A stretch of 62,278 bases of DNA, taken from Brevibacterium permense. Its GTDB lineage: Bacteria; Actinomycetota; Actinomycetes; Actinomycetales; Brevibacteriaceae. Below are positions 54,133-62,278 of the stretch, in pieces. The notes beneath the pieces were generated by a model, which worked only from the letters and a program-made list of their open reading frames with translations, ran no database searches and was not told the origin of the DNA. Where the stretch lies: the NCBI RefSeq assembly GCF_025506275.1, contig NZ_QYCP01000073.1, positions 1-62,278 of the forward strand, read 5' to 3'. The translations under genes were made by a program, and so were the position numbers. Positions within the stretch are counted from its first letter, which is position 1; the number at the start of each line of letters is the position of its first letter.

Positions 54133-55026
54133 TCACCCGAGGGCGATGAGCCCGATACCCAAGACCACGATGAGGGCGCCTGCGAGTTTGAGCACCACGT
54201 TCCTCTCCCCGAAGAACCACCAGGCCAGCAGGGTTCCGACGATGATCGAGGTCTCCCGTACGGGGGCCACGAGCGCCACCGGTGCCTGCTGCATCGCATA
54301 GAGGACGAGCACATACGCCAGGGGTGAGAGGATCGCCACGGTCACCAGCGCGCGCTTGTGGCTCGTCAGGATCTCTCCGAAGTCGGCGCGCTTCTCCCGC
54401 CCGCCGGGAAGCGCGAAGACTCCCGCGGTCATGATCAGCCCGACGCAGGCTTCGGAGACGGCGAAGTAGAGCAGCGGGGAGTCGCTGACATGGTTGACGG
54501 CGAAGTCGTCCCACAGCGTGTAGGAGGCGATGAATGCTCCGATCAGCCCGCCCCAGGCGAGCCCGCGGCGCAATCCGTGGCTGCTGGTGGGGCCGTCCCC
54601 GCCGCGGGGACGGATCGTGACGACAGCGATCCCGGCGATGACGGTGAATGCTCCGGCCGCCTCGGCGAGGGTGGGACGCTCACCGAGGAAGGCCACCGCG
54701 ATGATGATCGTGACCACGGGCCCGGTGCCGCGCGCCGTCGGGTAGACGACGCCGAGCGGGGCGTGGTCGTAGCCGGACTGCAGGGCCACGGAGTAGGCGA
54801 TGTGGAAGATAGCGCTCAGCGCCGCCGCACCGACCAGACCCCAGTTCAGCGACTGCGTTCCGGTGGCGATGATGACGATTGCCAGCGGAGCGAGCAGGAT
54901 CGCCGAGAGCCCGTGGTAGGCGAGCACGAAGGCAAAGCCCTTGCCGGTGACGGACTTCGCGGCGAGGTTCCATACGGCGTGGGCGACGGAGGCGATGAGG
55001 ACGAGCCCGAGGACCGAGAAGGTCAT
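54133..55026 (-). CDS. EamA-family (DMT) transporter, copy 3
   Basis: 297 aa from ATG 55026, ten membrane helices with two EamA repeats. It is the last gene of the asparaginase-SCP-ALDH operon, 25 bp after the ALDH stop. Substrate unknown. Confidence 0.88.
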   Translation of the reverse strand: MTFSVLGLVLIASVAHAVWNLAAKSVTGKGFAFVLAYHGLSAILLAPLAIVIIATGTQSLNWGLVGAAALSAIFHIAYSVALQSGYDHAPLGVVYPTARGTGPVVTIIIAVAFLGERPTLAEAAGAFTVIAGIAVVTIRPRGGDGPTSSHGLRRGLAWGGLIGAFIASYTLWDDFAVNHVSDSPLLYFAVSEACVGLIMTAGVFALPGGREKRADFGEILTSHKRALVTVAILSPLAYVLVLYAMQQAPVALVAPVRETSIIVGTLLAWWFFGERNVVLKLAGALIVVLGIGLIALG

Positions 55027-55051
55027 CGGCTCACCGCCCTCTTCGGCACAG

Positions 55052-56494
55052 TCACAGTTTGATGGCGACGGTCTTCGTATGCGTGTATTCGTCGAGGGCT
55101 TCGATGGATTTCTCGCGTCCGTAGCCGGACTTCTTGAACCCGCCGAAGGGCAGTTCGACTCCCCCGCCGGCACCGTAGGTGTTGACGAAGATCTGACCGG
55201 CGTCGACCTCGGCAGCCAGTCGGTGGGCGCGGGAGATGTTCTGCGTCCACAGGGCCGAGACCAGACCGTAGTCGGTGCCGTTGGCCAGCGCCACGGCCTC
55301 ATCGTCGTCGGCGAACGGCAGGGTCACGACGACGGGACCGAAGACCTCCTCCTGAGCGATCCGGGACACCGGGTCGACGGAATCGACGATGGTCGGGGTG
55401 ATGAACGCCCCGGCCGCAAGGTCGTCGGCCAGCCCGTCGGGCGGTGTGCCTCCGGTGACGATCTGCCCGGAATCGACCTCAGAGAGGAACCCGTCCACCC
55501 GCTCATGCTGCTTGGCCGAGATCAACGGCCCGAGCATCGGGTCGTCGAGGCCGTAGCCGATGGTCACCTCCGCCATGGCGGCGGCCATCTTCTCGACCAC
55601 CTCGGCGTGGATGTCACGGTGGACGATGAGCCGGGACCCGGCCGAGCAGGTCTGCCCGGCGTTCTGGATGATGGATCGCACCAGCGACGGGATCGCCGCA
55701 TCGATATCGGCGTCGGGGAAGACGATGTTCGCGGACTTCCCACCGAGTTCGAGGACCGTGGGCACGACCCGATCTGCGGCGGCGTGGGCGATGGCCGAAC
55801 CGGTCTGCGTCGATCCGACGAAGCCCAGATGTGCGACTCCGGGGTGGGCGCTCAGCGCCGCTCCCGCCTCAGCGCCGAGACCGGTGACGACGTTGAAGGC
55901 TCCGGCCGGGAAGCCGACGGAGTGGATGAGTTCGGCCAGCCGTACGGTCGACCGCGGGGTCTCGTCCGCGGGTTTGGCGACGGCGCAGTTGCCGGTGGCC
56001 AGCGAGGTGGCGGCGGCGCGGCCGATGAGCTGGAGCGGATAGTTCCAGGCCACGATGTGCCCGGTGACGCCGAAGGGCTCCCGGCGCGTGTAGACGTGCA
56101 TGTCCTCAGCCAGCGGGATCGCGTGACCGTAGTAGGACTCGATGGTGTGCCCGTAGAACTCGAAGTAACGGGCGCATACGTCGACGTCGGCATAGGCCTG
56201 GGTGAGCGGTTTGCCCGTGTCCTCGGATTCGATGCGGGCCAGATCGTCGCGGTTGGCGGTGATGACGGCCGCGGTGGCGATGAGCAGGCGGGAGCGCTGC
56301 TCGGGGCTCGAGCGCTTCCATTCCTGCTGTGCCTTCGCCGCAGCATTCACTGCCCGGTCGACTTCATCGGCCCCGGCGCGGGCGATATCGCCGAGCTGGC
56401 CGCCGGTGGCCGGGTCGATATTGGCGTAGGTGAGCAGTGACGGCACATGCCGCCCGCCGATGAACGACGTCGTCTGCGTGATCTGTGCGCTCAT
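55052..56494 (-). CDS. Aldehyde dehydrogenase
   Basis: 480 aa. WNYPLQLIGRAAATSL, FVGSTQTGS, LELGGKSAN (Glu) and QNAGQTCSAGSR (Cys) place it in the ALDH family, betaine aldehyde dehydrogenase-like. ATG 56494 overlaps the stop of the sterol-carrier gene (ATGA), so translation is coupled. Natural aldehyde unknown. Confidence 0.92.
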   Translation of the reverse strand: MSAQITQTTSFIGGRHVPSLLTYANIDPATGGQLGDIARAGADEVDRAVNAAAKAQQEWKRSSPEQRSRLLIATAAVITANRDDLARIESEDTGKPLTQAYADVDVCARYFEFYGHTIESYYGHAIPLAEDMHVYTRREPFGVTGHIVAWNYPLQLIGRAAATSLATGNCAVAKPADETPRSTVRLAELIHSVGFPAGAFNVVTGLGAEAGAALSAHPGVAHLGFVGSTQTGSAIAHAAADRVVPTVLELGGKSANIVFPDADIDAAIPSLVRSIIQNAGQTCSAGSRLIVHRDIHAEVVEKMAAAMAEVTIGYGLDDPMLGPLISAKQHERVDGFLSEVDSGQIVTGGTPPDGLADDLAAGAFITPTIVDSVDPVSRIAQEEVFGPVVVTLPFADDDEAVALANGTDYGLVSALWTQNISRAHRLAAEVDAGQIFVNTYGAGGGVELPFGGFKKSGYGREKSIEALDEYTHTKTVAIKL

Positions 56495-56892
56495 GCTCGG
56501 GCCTCGAGTTCTGCAGGGGTGAAGAGGGGCAGGAAATCGCCGAGGTCGGCTCGGGTTCCCGAGGCGTCGATGTCCCCGGCGGCGAGCGCGGTCGCGAAGT
56601 CGGTGCGTCCGGTGACCAGGCCCAGCCACACCTCGGCGGAGGTTTCGACGACGTTCGGTGGGGTGCCGCGGGTGTGCCGGGGACCGGGAATGCACTGGGT
56701 GACGCCGAACGGCGGAACCCGGACTTCGACGCTGTTGCCTTCGGCGCGGGAGGCGAGCTCTTCGAGGGTGAAGCGCACTGCGGTGGCGGTGGTCGATCGG
56801 TCGGCGGGAGCCGCGTCGAGCCTCGCCTGCGTCAGCCACATCTCGAGTGCGCTGCGTCCCTGATCGGGGTCGATCCTTCTGCGAATCGCCAT
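56491..56892 (-). CDS. Sterol-carrier-family (SCP2-like) protein
   Basis: 133 aa single-domain protein of the actinobacterial sterol carrier family. Recognised by the R-F-T-L-E-E-L-A-S-R-A start of the domain and V-E-V-R-V-P-P-F-G. It lacks enzyme motifs and may bind lipid. It overlaps both neighbours: asparaginase by one base (TGATG) and ALDH by four. Confidence 0.72.
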   Translation of the reverse strand: MAIRRRIDPDQGRSALEMWLTQARLDAAPADRSTTATAVRFTLEELASRAEGNSVEVRVPPFGVTQCIPGPRHTRGTPPNVVETSAEVWLGLVTGRTDFATALAAGDIDASGTRADLGDFLPLFTPAELEARA

Positions 56893-58016
56893 CAGTCCCT
56901 CTTCCTCTCACCGATATCGGCAATATCTTCCCCGAGCTCCAGGCGTCCGACAACGTTCGTCCGCCCCTCGGAATCCGTGCCCCCGGTGACCGGGTCCGTG
57001 ATCGCTGCGATCACGGCGTCCACCGTGTCGTTCTCCGGCGCCGAGGCGGCTCCCGGCTCGGCATCGAACGCTCCCGCCCGCTGGAGCAGGGTCAGCGCCA
57101 CGAACCCGGTGGCCCGGGAAGATCCGTCGAGGCATTTCACGGCGACGGCGTACCCGGTCCGGGTGGCCATGACGATGACGCCCTCGGCCCCGCCCTTGGC
57201 GAAGACGCCGAGTCTGTCGATGACGGTCGAATTCGGTCGGCCGTGTCCCTCGATCGTCCACGGGTCGGCGAAGACCGCCTCGGTGAGGGTGCGGGCCTCA
57301 CGCTCATAGGCAGCCCATGGTCCAGCCGTGTCCTCGACCGCGCCGTCGGCGCTGCCCATCCGGATGACACGGCCGACCCCGCGGGCCAGACCGGTGAGGC
57401 TGAGCGCGAACACGGGGGCTCCGCAGCCGTCGATGCCGACCGCGGAGGGCTCTTCGGAAGCGAAGGCGGCGACCACCTCGGCGACCTTCTGCTGGACGGG
57501 ATGGTCCGGGGACAGATAGGTGGAGGTGTCGGCGCCGATGGCCCGGGCGGCGGCGAGGAACGCAGCGTGCTTGCCGGAGCAGTTGAAATACAGTGGCGAT
57601 CGCGGGTCGGTATTCACGTCCCCCTGCACCCGTGCGCGTTCCTGCAGTTCGCGGCGGAAGGCTCCGTCGGCGGGGTGGGCGGACGGACACTGCAGGTCGG
57701 ATGCGCTCAGCCCTGCGGTCTCCAGCATCGATTCGACGACCTCGACGTGCCCGGCTTCGGACTTGTGCGAGGCGGCGGCCAGGGCCGCGGACGGCCCGTC
57801 GAGCTGCGCCCCGAGGCTCATCGCCGCGATCGCCTGCAGCGGTTTGAGACTCGAGCGTGTGAACACTGCAGCATCGGGGGCACCCAGGCTGATCAGCGGT
57901 GATCCGTCCGGGTCGAGGACGACGGCGGACCCGATGTGTCGGGATTCGATGAAGCCGGAGCGCTGGACGACGGCGAGCTCGGCGGCCTGTGCAGGGGTGA
58001 AAGTCGAGAAGGTCAC
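56892..58016 (-). CDS. Asparaginase II family protein
   Basis: 374 aa from GTG 58016. The family is the Rhizobium etli-type thermolabile asparaginase, unrelated to bacterial class I/II enzymes. Typical: VVQRSGFIESRHIGSAVVL, FTRSSLKPLQAIA, the SHKSEAGH motif, and YFNCSGKHAAFLA with the conserved Cys/Ser-Gly-Lys-His. It hydrolyses asparagine to aspartate and ammonia. TAGGCT lies 7 nt before the start. First gene of the operon, divergent from purD-purC. Confidence 0.88.
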   Translation of the reverse strand: MTFSTFTPAQAAELAVVQRSGFIESRHIGSAVVLDPDGSPLISLGAPDAAVFTRSSLKPLQAIAAMSLGAQLDGPSAALAAASHKSEAGHVEVVESMLETAGLSASDLQCPSAHPADGAFRRELQERARVQGDVNTDPRSPLYFNCSGKHAAFLAAARAIGADTSTYLSPDHPVQQKVAEVVAAFASEEPSAVGIDGCGAPVFALSLTGLARGVGRVIRMGSADGAVEDTAGPWAAYEREARTLTEAVFADPWTIEGHGRPNSTVIDRLGVFAKGGAEGVIVMATRTGYAVAVKCLDGSSRATGFVALTLLQRAGAFDAEPGAASAPENDTVDAVIAAITDPVTGGTDSEGRTNVVGRLELGEDIADIGERKRD

Positions 58017-58023
58017 GCACTCA

Positions 58024-58029
58024 AGCCTA
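58024..58029 (-). promoter_or_regulatory. -10 element of the asparaginase operon
   Basis: TAGGCT on the minus strand, 7 nt before GTG 58016. It is only 8 bp from the oppositely directed purD-purC -10, so the two promoters overlap. Confidence 0.55.
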
Positions 58030-58037
58030 CGACCCTT

Positions 58038-58043
58038 TAGGCT
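58038..58043 (+). promoter_or_regulatory. -10 element, leaderless start of purD-purC
   Basis: TAGGCT, then 6 nt, then GTG 58050, without a ribosome site. Confidence 0.6.
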
Positions 58044-58049
58044 GGTGGC

Positions 58050-60290
58050 GTGAAGGTTCTTGTCATCGGTTCGGGCGCCCGTGAACACGCCCTTGTCCTC
58101 GCTCTCTCGCGCGACCCGCAGGTCGACGCCGTCATCGCCGCTCCCGGCAATCCCGGTATCGCGCAGATCGCCCACACCGAGGCGGTCGATGCCTCGGATT
58201 CTGCCGCCGTGACCGCGCTGGCCGAGACCCTCGACGTCGATCTCGTCGTCATCGGGCCCGAAGCCCCGCTGGTCGCCGGAGTTGCGGATGCTCTGCGCGA
58301 AGCCTCCTTCCCCGTCTTCGGGCCCAGCGCGGAAGCCGCGCACCTCGAAGGCTCGAAGGCGTTTGCGAAGGAGGTCATGGAGTCCGCGAACGTGCCGACT
58401 GCACGCACAGTCGTCGCCTATTCGACCGACGAGGCCGCGGCCGCGCTGCGCGAATTCGGCGCCCCGCACGTGGTCAAGGCCGACGGTCTGGCCGCCGGCA
58501 AGGGCGTCGTCGTCACCGATGACCTCGATGCTGCGCTGACGCATGCGAGCTCCTGCCTCGAGGTCTCCGACCGGGTCGTCATCGAGGACTATCTCGACGG
58601 CCCCGAGGTCTCCCTGTTCGTCCTCTGCGACGGCACGACCACCGTCCCCCTGGCGCCGGCGCAGGACTTCAAACGCATCGGCGACGGTGACACCGGCCCG
58701 AACACGGGCGGAATGGGCGCGTATTCGCCGCTGCCATGGCTGCCTGCCGGCACCGTTGACGAGATCATCGACACCGTCGCCCAGCCCGTCATCGATGAGA
58801 TGACCCGCCGCGGCACCCCGTTCACCGGGCTCCTCTACTGCGGCCTCGCGCTGACGTCGAAGGGTCTGCGCGTCATCGAGTTCAACGTCCGCTTCGGCGA
58901 TCCGGAGACCCAGTCGGTGCTCGCCCGCCTGTCCAGCCCTCTGGGCCAGACGCTGCTCGCCGCTGCCGAAGGCCGCCTGAACGAAACCGCACCCCTCGAA
59001 TGGGATCCGCGCTCCTCGGTGACAGTCGTCATGGCAGCCGAGAACTACCCGGGGACTCCGAGCACCGGAGACATCATCCGCGGACTCGACGCCGTCGCGA
59101 CACTGCCCGCTGTCAGCGTCCTCCACGCGGGTACGAAACTCGCGACCGGTCCCAGCGGCGGATTCGCCCCCGAAGATGCCGTGATCACGAAGGACATCGC
59201 CGAGACCGGCGACATCGTCACCTCCGGCGGCCGCGTGCTCTCCGTCGTCTCCCTCGGTGACGACCTCGACGATGCGCGGGCGAAAGCCTATGCCGCGGTC
59301 GACCAGATCAAGTGGGACGGTGAGCAGCACCGCACCGATATCGCCGAGGCGGCCGCCGCCGGACGTATCGAGCTCGCCTCCGGATACGCCGCCCCCGCAC
59401 CGGTCGCCCCGGTGCTGCCGGGCTGGAAGCACGTGTACTCGGGGAAGGTCCGCGACCTCTACATTCCCGCCGACGCCGCCGATGCCGCGAGTGCCGAACA
59501 GCTGCTCATGGTCGCCTCGGACCGGATCTCCGCCTATGACTGGGTGCTCGACTCGGAGATCCCGGACAAAGGCAAGGTGCTCACGGGACTGAGCCTGTGG
59601 TGGTTCGATCAGCTCGCCGATGTCATCGGCAACCATGTCATCAGCTCAGACGTGCCCGAGGCCGTGGCCGGCCGCGGGCTCATCGTGCAGAACCTCTCCA
59701 TGTTCCCCGTCGAGTGCGTGGCTCGCGGCTACCTCACCGGATCGGGAATGTCGGACTATCGGGCCACCGGGTCCGTGTGCGGAATCCGGCTGCCGGCCGG
59801 ACTCGTCGAGGCCGACCGACTCGAACCTCCGATCTTCACGCCGGCGACGAAGGCCGAGCTCGGGGAACACGATGAGAACGTCAGCTTCGAGGCTGTCGCC
59901 TCGACAGTCGGGACCGAGACTGCGGAGAAGCTGCGCGACCTGACCGTGGAGATCTACCAGCGTGCCGAGCAGATCGCCCGGGAGCGCGGGATCATCCTGG
60001 CCGACACGAAGTTCGAGTTCGGGACCCTGCCCGACGGCACGATCGTCCTCGGCGACGAAGTGCTCACCCCGGACTCCTCCCGCTTCTGGGACGCCGAGGG
60101 CTATGAGGCAGGCAAGGCTCAGTCGAGCTTCGACAAGCAGTTCGTCCGCGATTGGCTGACTGAAGAATCCGGCTGGGACAAGGCATCGGACACTCCTCCC
60201 CCGGCGCTGCCCGCCGAGGTGGTCGAGAAGACCCGTGCCCGCTATGTCGAGGCTTTCGAGAAGCTCACCGGAGAGACCTTCCCCGGCTGA
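58050..60290 (+). CDS. Fused phosphoribosylamine-glycine ligase / SAICAR synthetase
   Basis: 746 aa, PurD joined in frame to PurC. PurD half (1-445): [23 protein letters not shown] (ATP-grasp), [10 protein letters not shown] and RFGDPETQ. A short Ala/Pro linker (about 447-455) leads to PurC (456-746): [36 protein letters not shown] and LADTKFEFG. It catalyses steps two and eight of purine synthesis. Both halves keep their key residues and full length, so it should be bifunctional. In E. coli these are separate proteins. The mRNA is probably leaderless with a GTG start. Confidence 0.93.
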   Translation: MKVLVIGSGAREHALVLALSRDPQVDAVIAAPGNPGIAQIAHTEAVDASDSAAVTALAETLDVDLVVIGPEAPLVAGVADALREASFPVFGPSAEAAHLEGSKAFAKEVMESANVPTARTVVAYSTDEAAAALREFGAPHVVKADGLAAGKGVVVTDDLDAALTHASSCLEVSDRVVIEDYLDGPEVSLFVLCDGTTTVPLAPAQDFKRIGDGDTGPNTGGMGAYSPLPWLPAGTVDEIIDTVAQPVIDEMTRRGTPFTGLLYCGLALTSKGLRVIEFNVRFGDPETQSVLARLSSPLGQTLLAAAEGRLNETAPLEWDPRSSVTVVMAAENYPGTPSTGDIIRGLDAVATLPAVSVLHAGTKLATGPSGGFAPEDAVITKDIAETGDIVTSGGRVLSVVSLGDDLDDARAKAYAAVDQIKWDGEQHRTDIAEAAAAGRIELASGYAAPAPVAPVLPGWKHVYSGKVRDLYIPADAADAASAEQLLMVASDRISAYDWVLDSEIPDKGKVLTGLSLWWFDQLADVIGNHVISSDVPEAVAGRGLIVQNLSMFPVECVARGYLTGSGMSDYRATGSVCGIRLPAGLVEADRLEPPIFTPATKAELGEHDENVSFEAVASTVGTETAEKLRDLTVEIYQRAEQIARERGIILADTKFEFGTLPDGTIVLGDEVLTPDSSRFWDAEGYEAGKAQSSFDKQFVRDWLTEESGWDKASDTPPPALPAEVVEKTRARYVEAFEKLTGETFPG

Positions 60291-60314
60291 AGCGCTCAGT
60301 TCTCAACCCCACAG

Positions 60315-60357
60315 AAGCCGCGGGGCATCGACGGCAGGTCGGTGCCCCGCGGCTTCA
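60315..60357 (+). terminator. Terminator after purD-purC
   Basis: 14-bp stem GAAGCCGCGGGGCA / TGCCCCGCGGCTTC with a 15-nt loop, 25 bp beyond the stop codon. Confidence 0.85.
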
Positions 60358-60584
60358 CAATTGCCGGCAACGCTTCCCCTGCGAATATCGCAGTGTGAGA
60401 CGCTGAATCAGCGCTACTGGCAATCCGTGTTGCAGTTTCCCTCGCTTGGTGCATATTTCCGCAACGGAATCAGTGGAATCACGGGGGAAGTTCGGCTAAG
60501 GTGGCTTCACAGTGATCCACAACACACTCAGAGAGCGGGCCCGGTTATCCGCCTCTGCCACGACACTGCAGTCGGGAGGCAGCA
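60358..60584. promoter_or_regulatory. Upstream region of the last amidohydrolase
   Basis: 227 bp without a gene. TAAGGT at 60497-60502 may be a -10. Otherwise nothing stands out. Confidence 0.3.
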
Positions 60585-62259
60585 TTGGACCTCGATATCC
60601 TCGACGTCACGATCTTCGACGGTGAGGCTCTGCGCGCCGAGAATCGTGTGAGCATCCGCGATGGGATCATCACCGAGATCGGCACCGGACCCGCAGCTGT
60701 GCCCGCGTCGCGCACGATCAGCGCCGCCGGGAAGCTGCTCACTCCCGGCTTCGTCGATGCGCACGTGCACACGACCTTCGGCGGCCAGGAGGCCCTGGCC
60801 TGCGATATCAGCGGAGCGGACAGCCTCGAGGCGGCCCTGGAGCTGATCCGGGACCATGTCGCCGAGACGACCCGTGATAGCGACGCGACTGACCCCGCGA
60901 ACGACTGGGTCATCGGCGGCGGCTGGTCGATGGCCCACTTCCCCGGCGGAGACCCGACCGCCGACATCCTCGACGAGGCCTGCCCCGATCGACCGGCGAT
61001 CCTGCTCAGCGCCGACCACCATTCGGCATGGGTGAACACGCAGGCGATGACCGCAGCCGGACTCGACGAGACGTCCACGGCACCTGCCGGCGGCGTCATC
61101 GTCGCCGATTCCGCGGGCCGTCCCACCGGGTGCCTGCACGAATCGGCCATCGACCTCGTCTCAGCCCACGTTCCCGCCGCCTCCGATGAGGAGATCCTGG
61201 CCGGTCTGCGCGAAGGTCAGCGCTACCTCAACTCCCTCGGCGTGACCGCGTGGATGGACGCCATCGTCGGCGACTACGGCGGCCACCGCGACCCGTACGA
61301 CACCTACGTCGGGGCAGCGGAATCGGGCGCGCTCCAGTCCGAGGTCGTCGGCAGCCTGTGGTGGCCGCGCGGAGTCGAGGACATCGACGCCGAGGTGGCC
61401 CGACTGACCGATCTCGCACGCTCCGACGGCCGCTTCCGCGCCACCTCGGTGAAGTTCATGCTCGACGGAATCGTCGAGTCCCGGACCGCGGCGATGACGA
61501 CCGAATACACATGCACCTGCGGCGGCTTCGGAACGAGCTATTTCACGAAGGACCACCTCGAGGCCTCGTTCGCGGCCCTCGATGCGGCCGGTTTCGACAT
61601 CCACTGCCACGCGATCGGCGATGCCGCAGTCAAGGCCGCCCTCGACGCTTTCGAGGCCGTCCGCAGCCAGGGCACGGCCGGCACCGGGACGACTGGCGCA
61701 GCCAACCCCGGCGAACGCCGTCACCACATCGCCCATGTCCAGGTCGTCGATCCCGCCGATGTCCCGCGCTTCGCCGAACTCGGCGTCACCGCGAACCTGC
61801 AGGCGCTGTGGGCCTGCTATGACGAGCAGATGATCGACCTCAACCTGCCGTTCCTCGGTGCCGAGCGCAGCTACTGGCTCTATCCCTTCGGGTCTCTCAA
61901 CCGCTCCGGCACCCATCTGGCGATGGGCTCGGACTGGCCGGTGTCCACGGCGAACCCGTGGGACGCGATCCATGTCGCGCTCAATCGCTCGCACCCGACC
62001 GCCGCCGATGAGTCGCCGCTGCTGCCCGACGAGGCGATCGACCTGACGACGGCGCTGCGCGCTTACACCGCAGGTTCGGCACACCTGCTGCGCTCGGCCG
62101 ACAACGGCCACATCCGCCCCGGTCAGCCGGCCAACCTCGCCTTGGCCAGCGCCAACCCCTTCGCGCTGCCGCCGACTGATATCGCGGGGGTCACGAACGA
62201 ACTGACGATCTGCGACGGGCGCATCGTCCACGACACCCTGCCGCCTCACACACCGGCAC
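60585..62259 (+). CDS. YtcJ-type amidohydrolase, 3' end missing
   Basis: At least 558 codons, open to the end of the genomic sequence. Start TTG 60585 with GGGAGG 7 nt upstream (D-L-D-I-L-D-V-T-I-F-D-G follows). Amidohydrolase_3 family, as at 8074: HxH in FVDAHVHTTF, HCHAIGDAAV, HHIAHVQVV and MGSDWPVSTANPWDAIH. A family length of about 540-560 residues means few codons are lost. The last residues V-S-Y-T-H are read from adapter sequence and are not part of the protein. Substrate unknown. Confidence 0.88.
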
Positions 62260-62278
62260 CTGTCTCTTATACACATCT
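62260..62278 (+). other. Tn5/Nextera mosaic-end adapter at the contig end
   Basis: The final 19 bases are exactly the Tn5 mosaic end, CTGTCTCTTATACACATCT, used in Nextera libraries. It is a library artefact. On the minus strand it reads as the well-known spurious start M-C-I-R-D-R. Confidence 0.97.

Noticed and set aside
58017..59636. Extension of the asparaginase reading frame by 540 codons upstream
   Set aside because: It lies antisense to PurD. The GTG at 58016 follows a -10 element and gives the family's normal length and N-terminus.
61161..62276. Long minus-strand open frame starting M-C-I-R-D-R
   Set aside because: Its first residues come from the Tn5 adapter and it runs antisense to a well-supported amidohydrolase.
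1..62278. tRNA genes, rRNA genes, CRISPR arrays and prophage
   Set aside because: None seen. The palindromic repeats are dispersed, not regularly spaced, and no cas or phage genes are present.

Overview
The window is high-GC actinobacterial DNA. Gene content and style (biogenic-amine and aromatic catabolism, a DUF3073 gene, many leaderless starts, GTG/TTG starts, terminators without U-tracts) suggest a Brevibacterium-like member of the Micrococcales. That is a judgement from content, not from a marker gene. The sequence behaves as one assembled contig. Its last 19 bases are the Tn5/Nextera mosaic end, so the right border is a sequencing adapter and not genome.

Left part (1-19.8 kb): accessory catabolic modules, each with its own regulators. 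(i) An amine module: aldehyde dehydrogenase, APC permease, FeaR-like AraC regulator, TetR regulator, copper amine oxidase, and an amidohydrolase coupled to the oxidase. (ii) A lower-GC muconate module: muconolactone isomerase and a DASS anion transporter diverge from a LysR regulator and a muconate-cycloisomerase-like enzyme; no catechol dioxygenase is present. (iii) A GMC oxidoreductase followed by an IclR regulator. (iv) A styrene/indole-monooxygenase-like operon: StyA-type oxygenase, EthD-domain protein, StyB-type flavin reductase, AraC regulator.

Middle (19.8-36 kb): an IS110-family relic, an aldo/keto reductase, a broken short-chain dehydrogenase, a formamidopyrimidine-glycosylase-family protein, a single-chain aconitase, and a gamma-glutamylation operon (glutamine-synthetase-like ligase, class I amidotransferase hydrolase, aldehyde dehydrogenase, SDR) with a divergent APC permease and a nearby GntR regulator. 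A catalase and a Ser/Gly-rich membrane protein follow.

Right part (36-62 kb): more housekeeping genes. These are HutD-like and VOC proteins; an ATP-grasp/P-loop-kinase pair; a TPP riboswitch with tenA; a phytoene-dehydrogenase-like flavoprotein; two EamA exporter/LysR pairs; an HTTM membrane pair; DUF3073; purM and purF; a universal stress protein; an asparaginase/sterol-carrier/ALDH/EamA operon; a fused PurD-PurC; and a second YtcJ-type amidohydrolase cut off at the contig end.

Two signals cut across genes. First, six copies of an oriented, about 62-70 bp near-perfect palindrome sit mostly at gene ends. Their arms vary in compensating pairs, and three copies supply stop codons to neighbouring genes. 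Second, a start architecture TAnnnT + 6 nt + ATG/GTG recurs at eight genes (a ninth has 7 nt), implying leaderless mRNAs.
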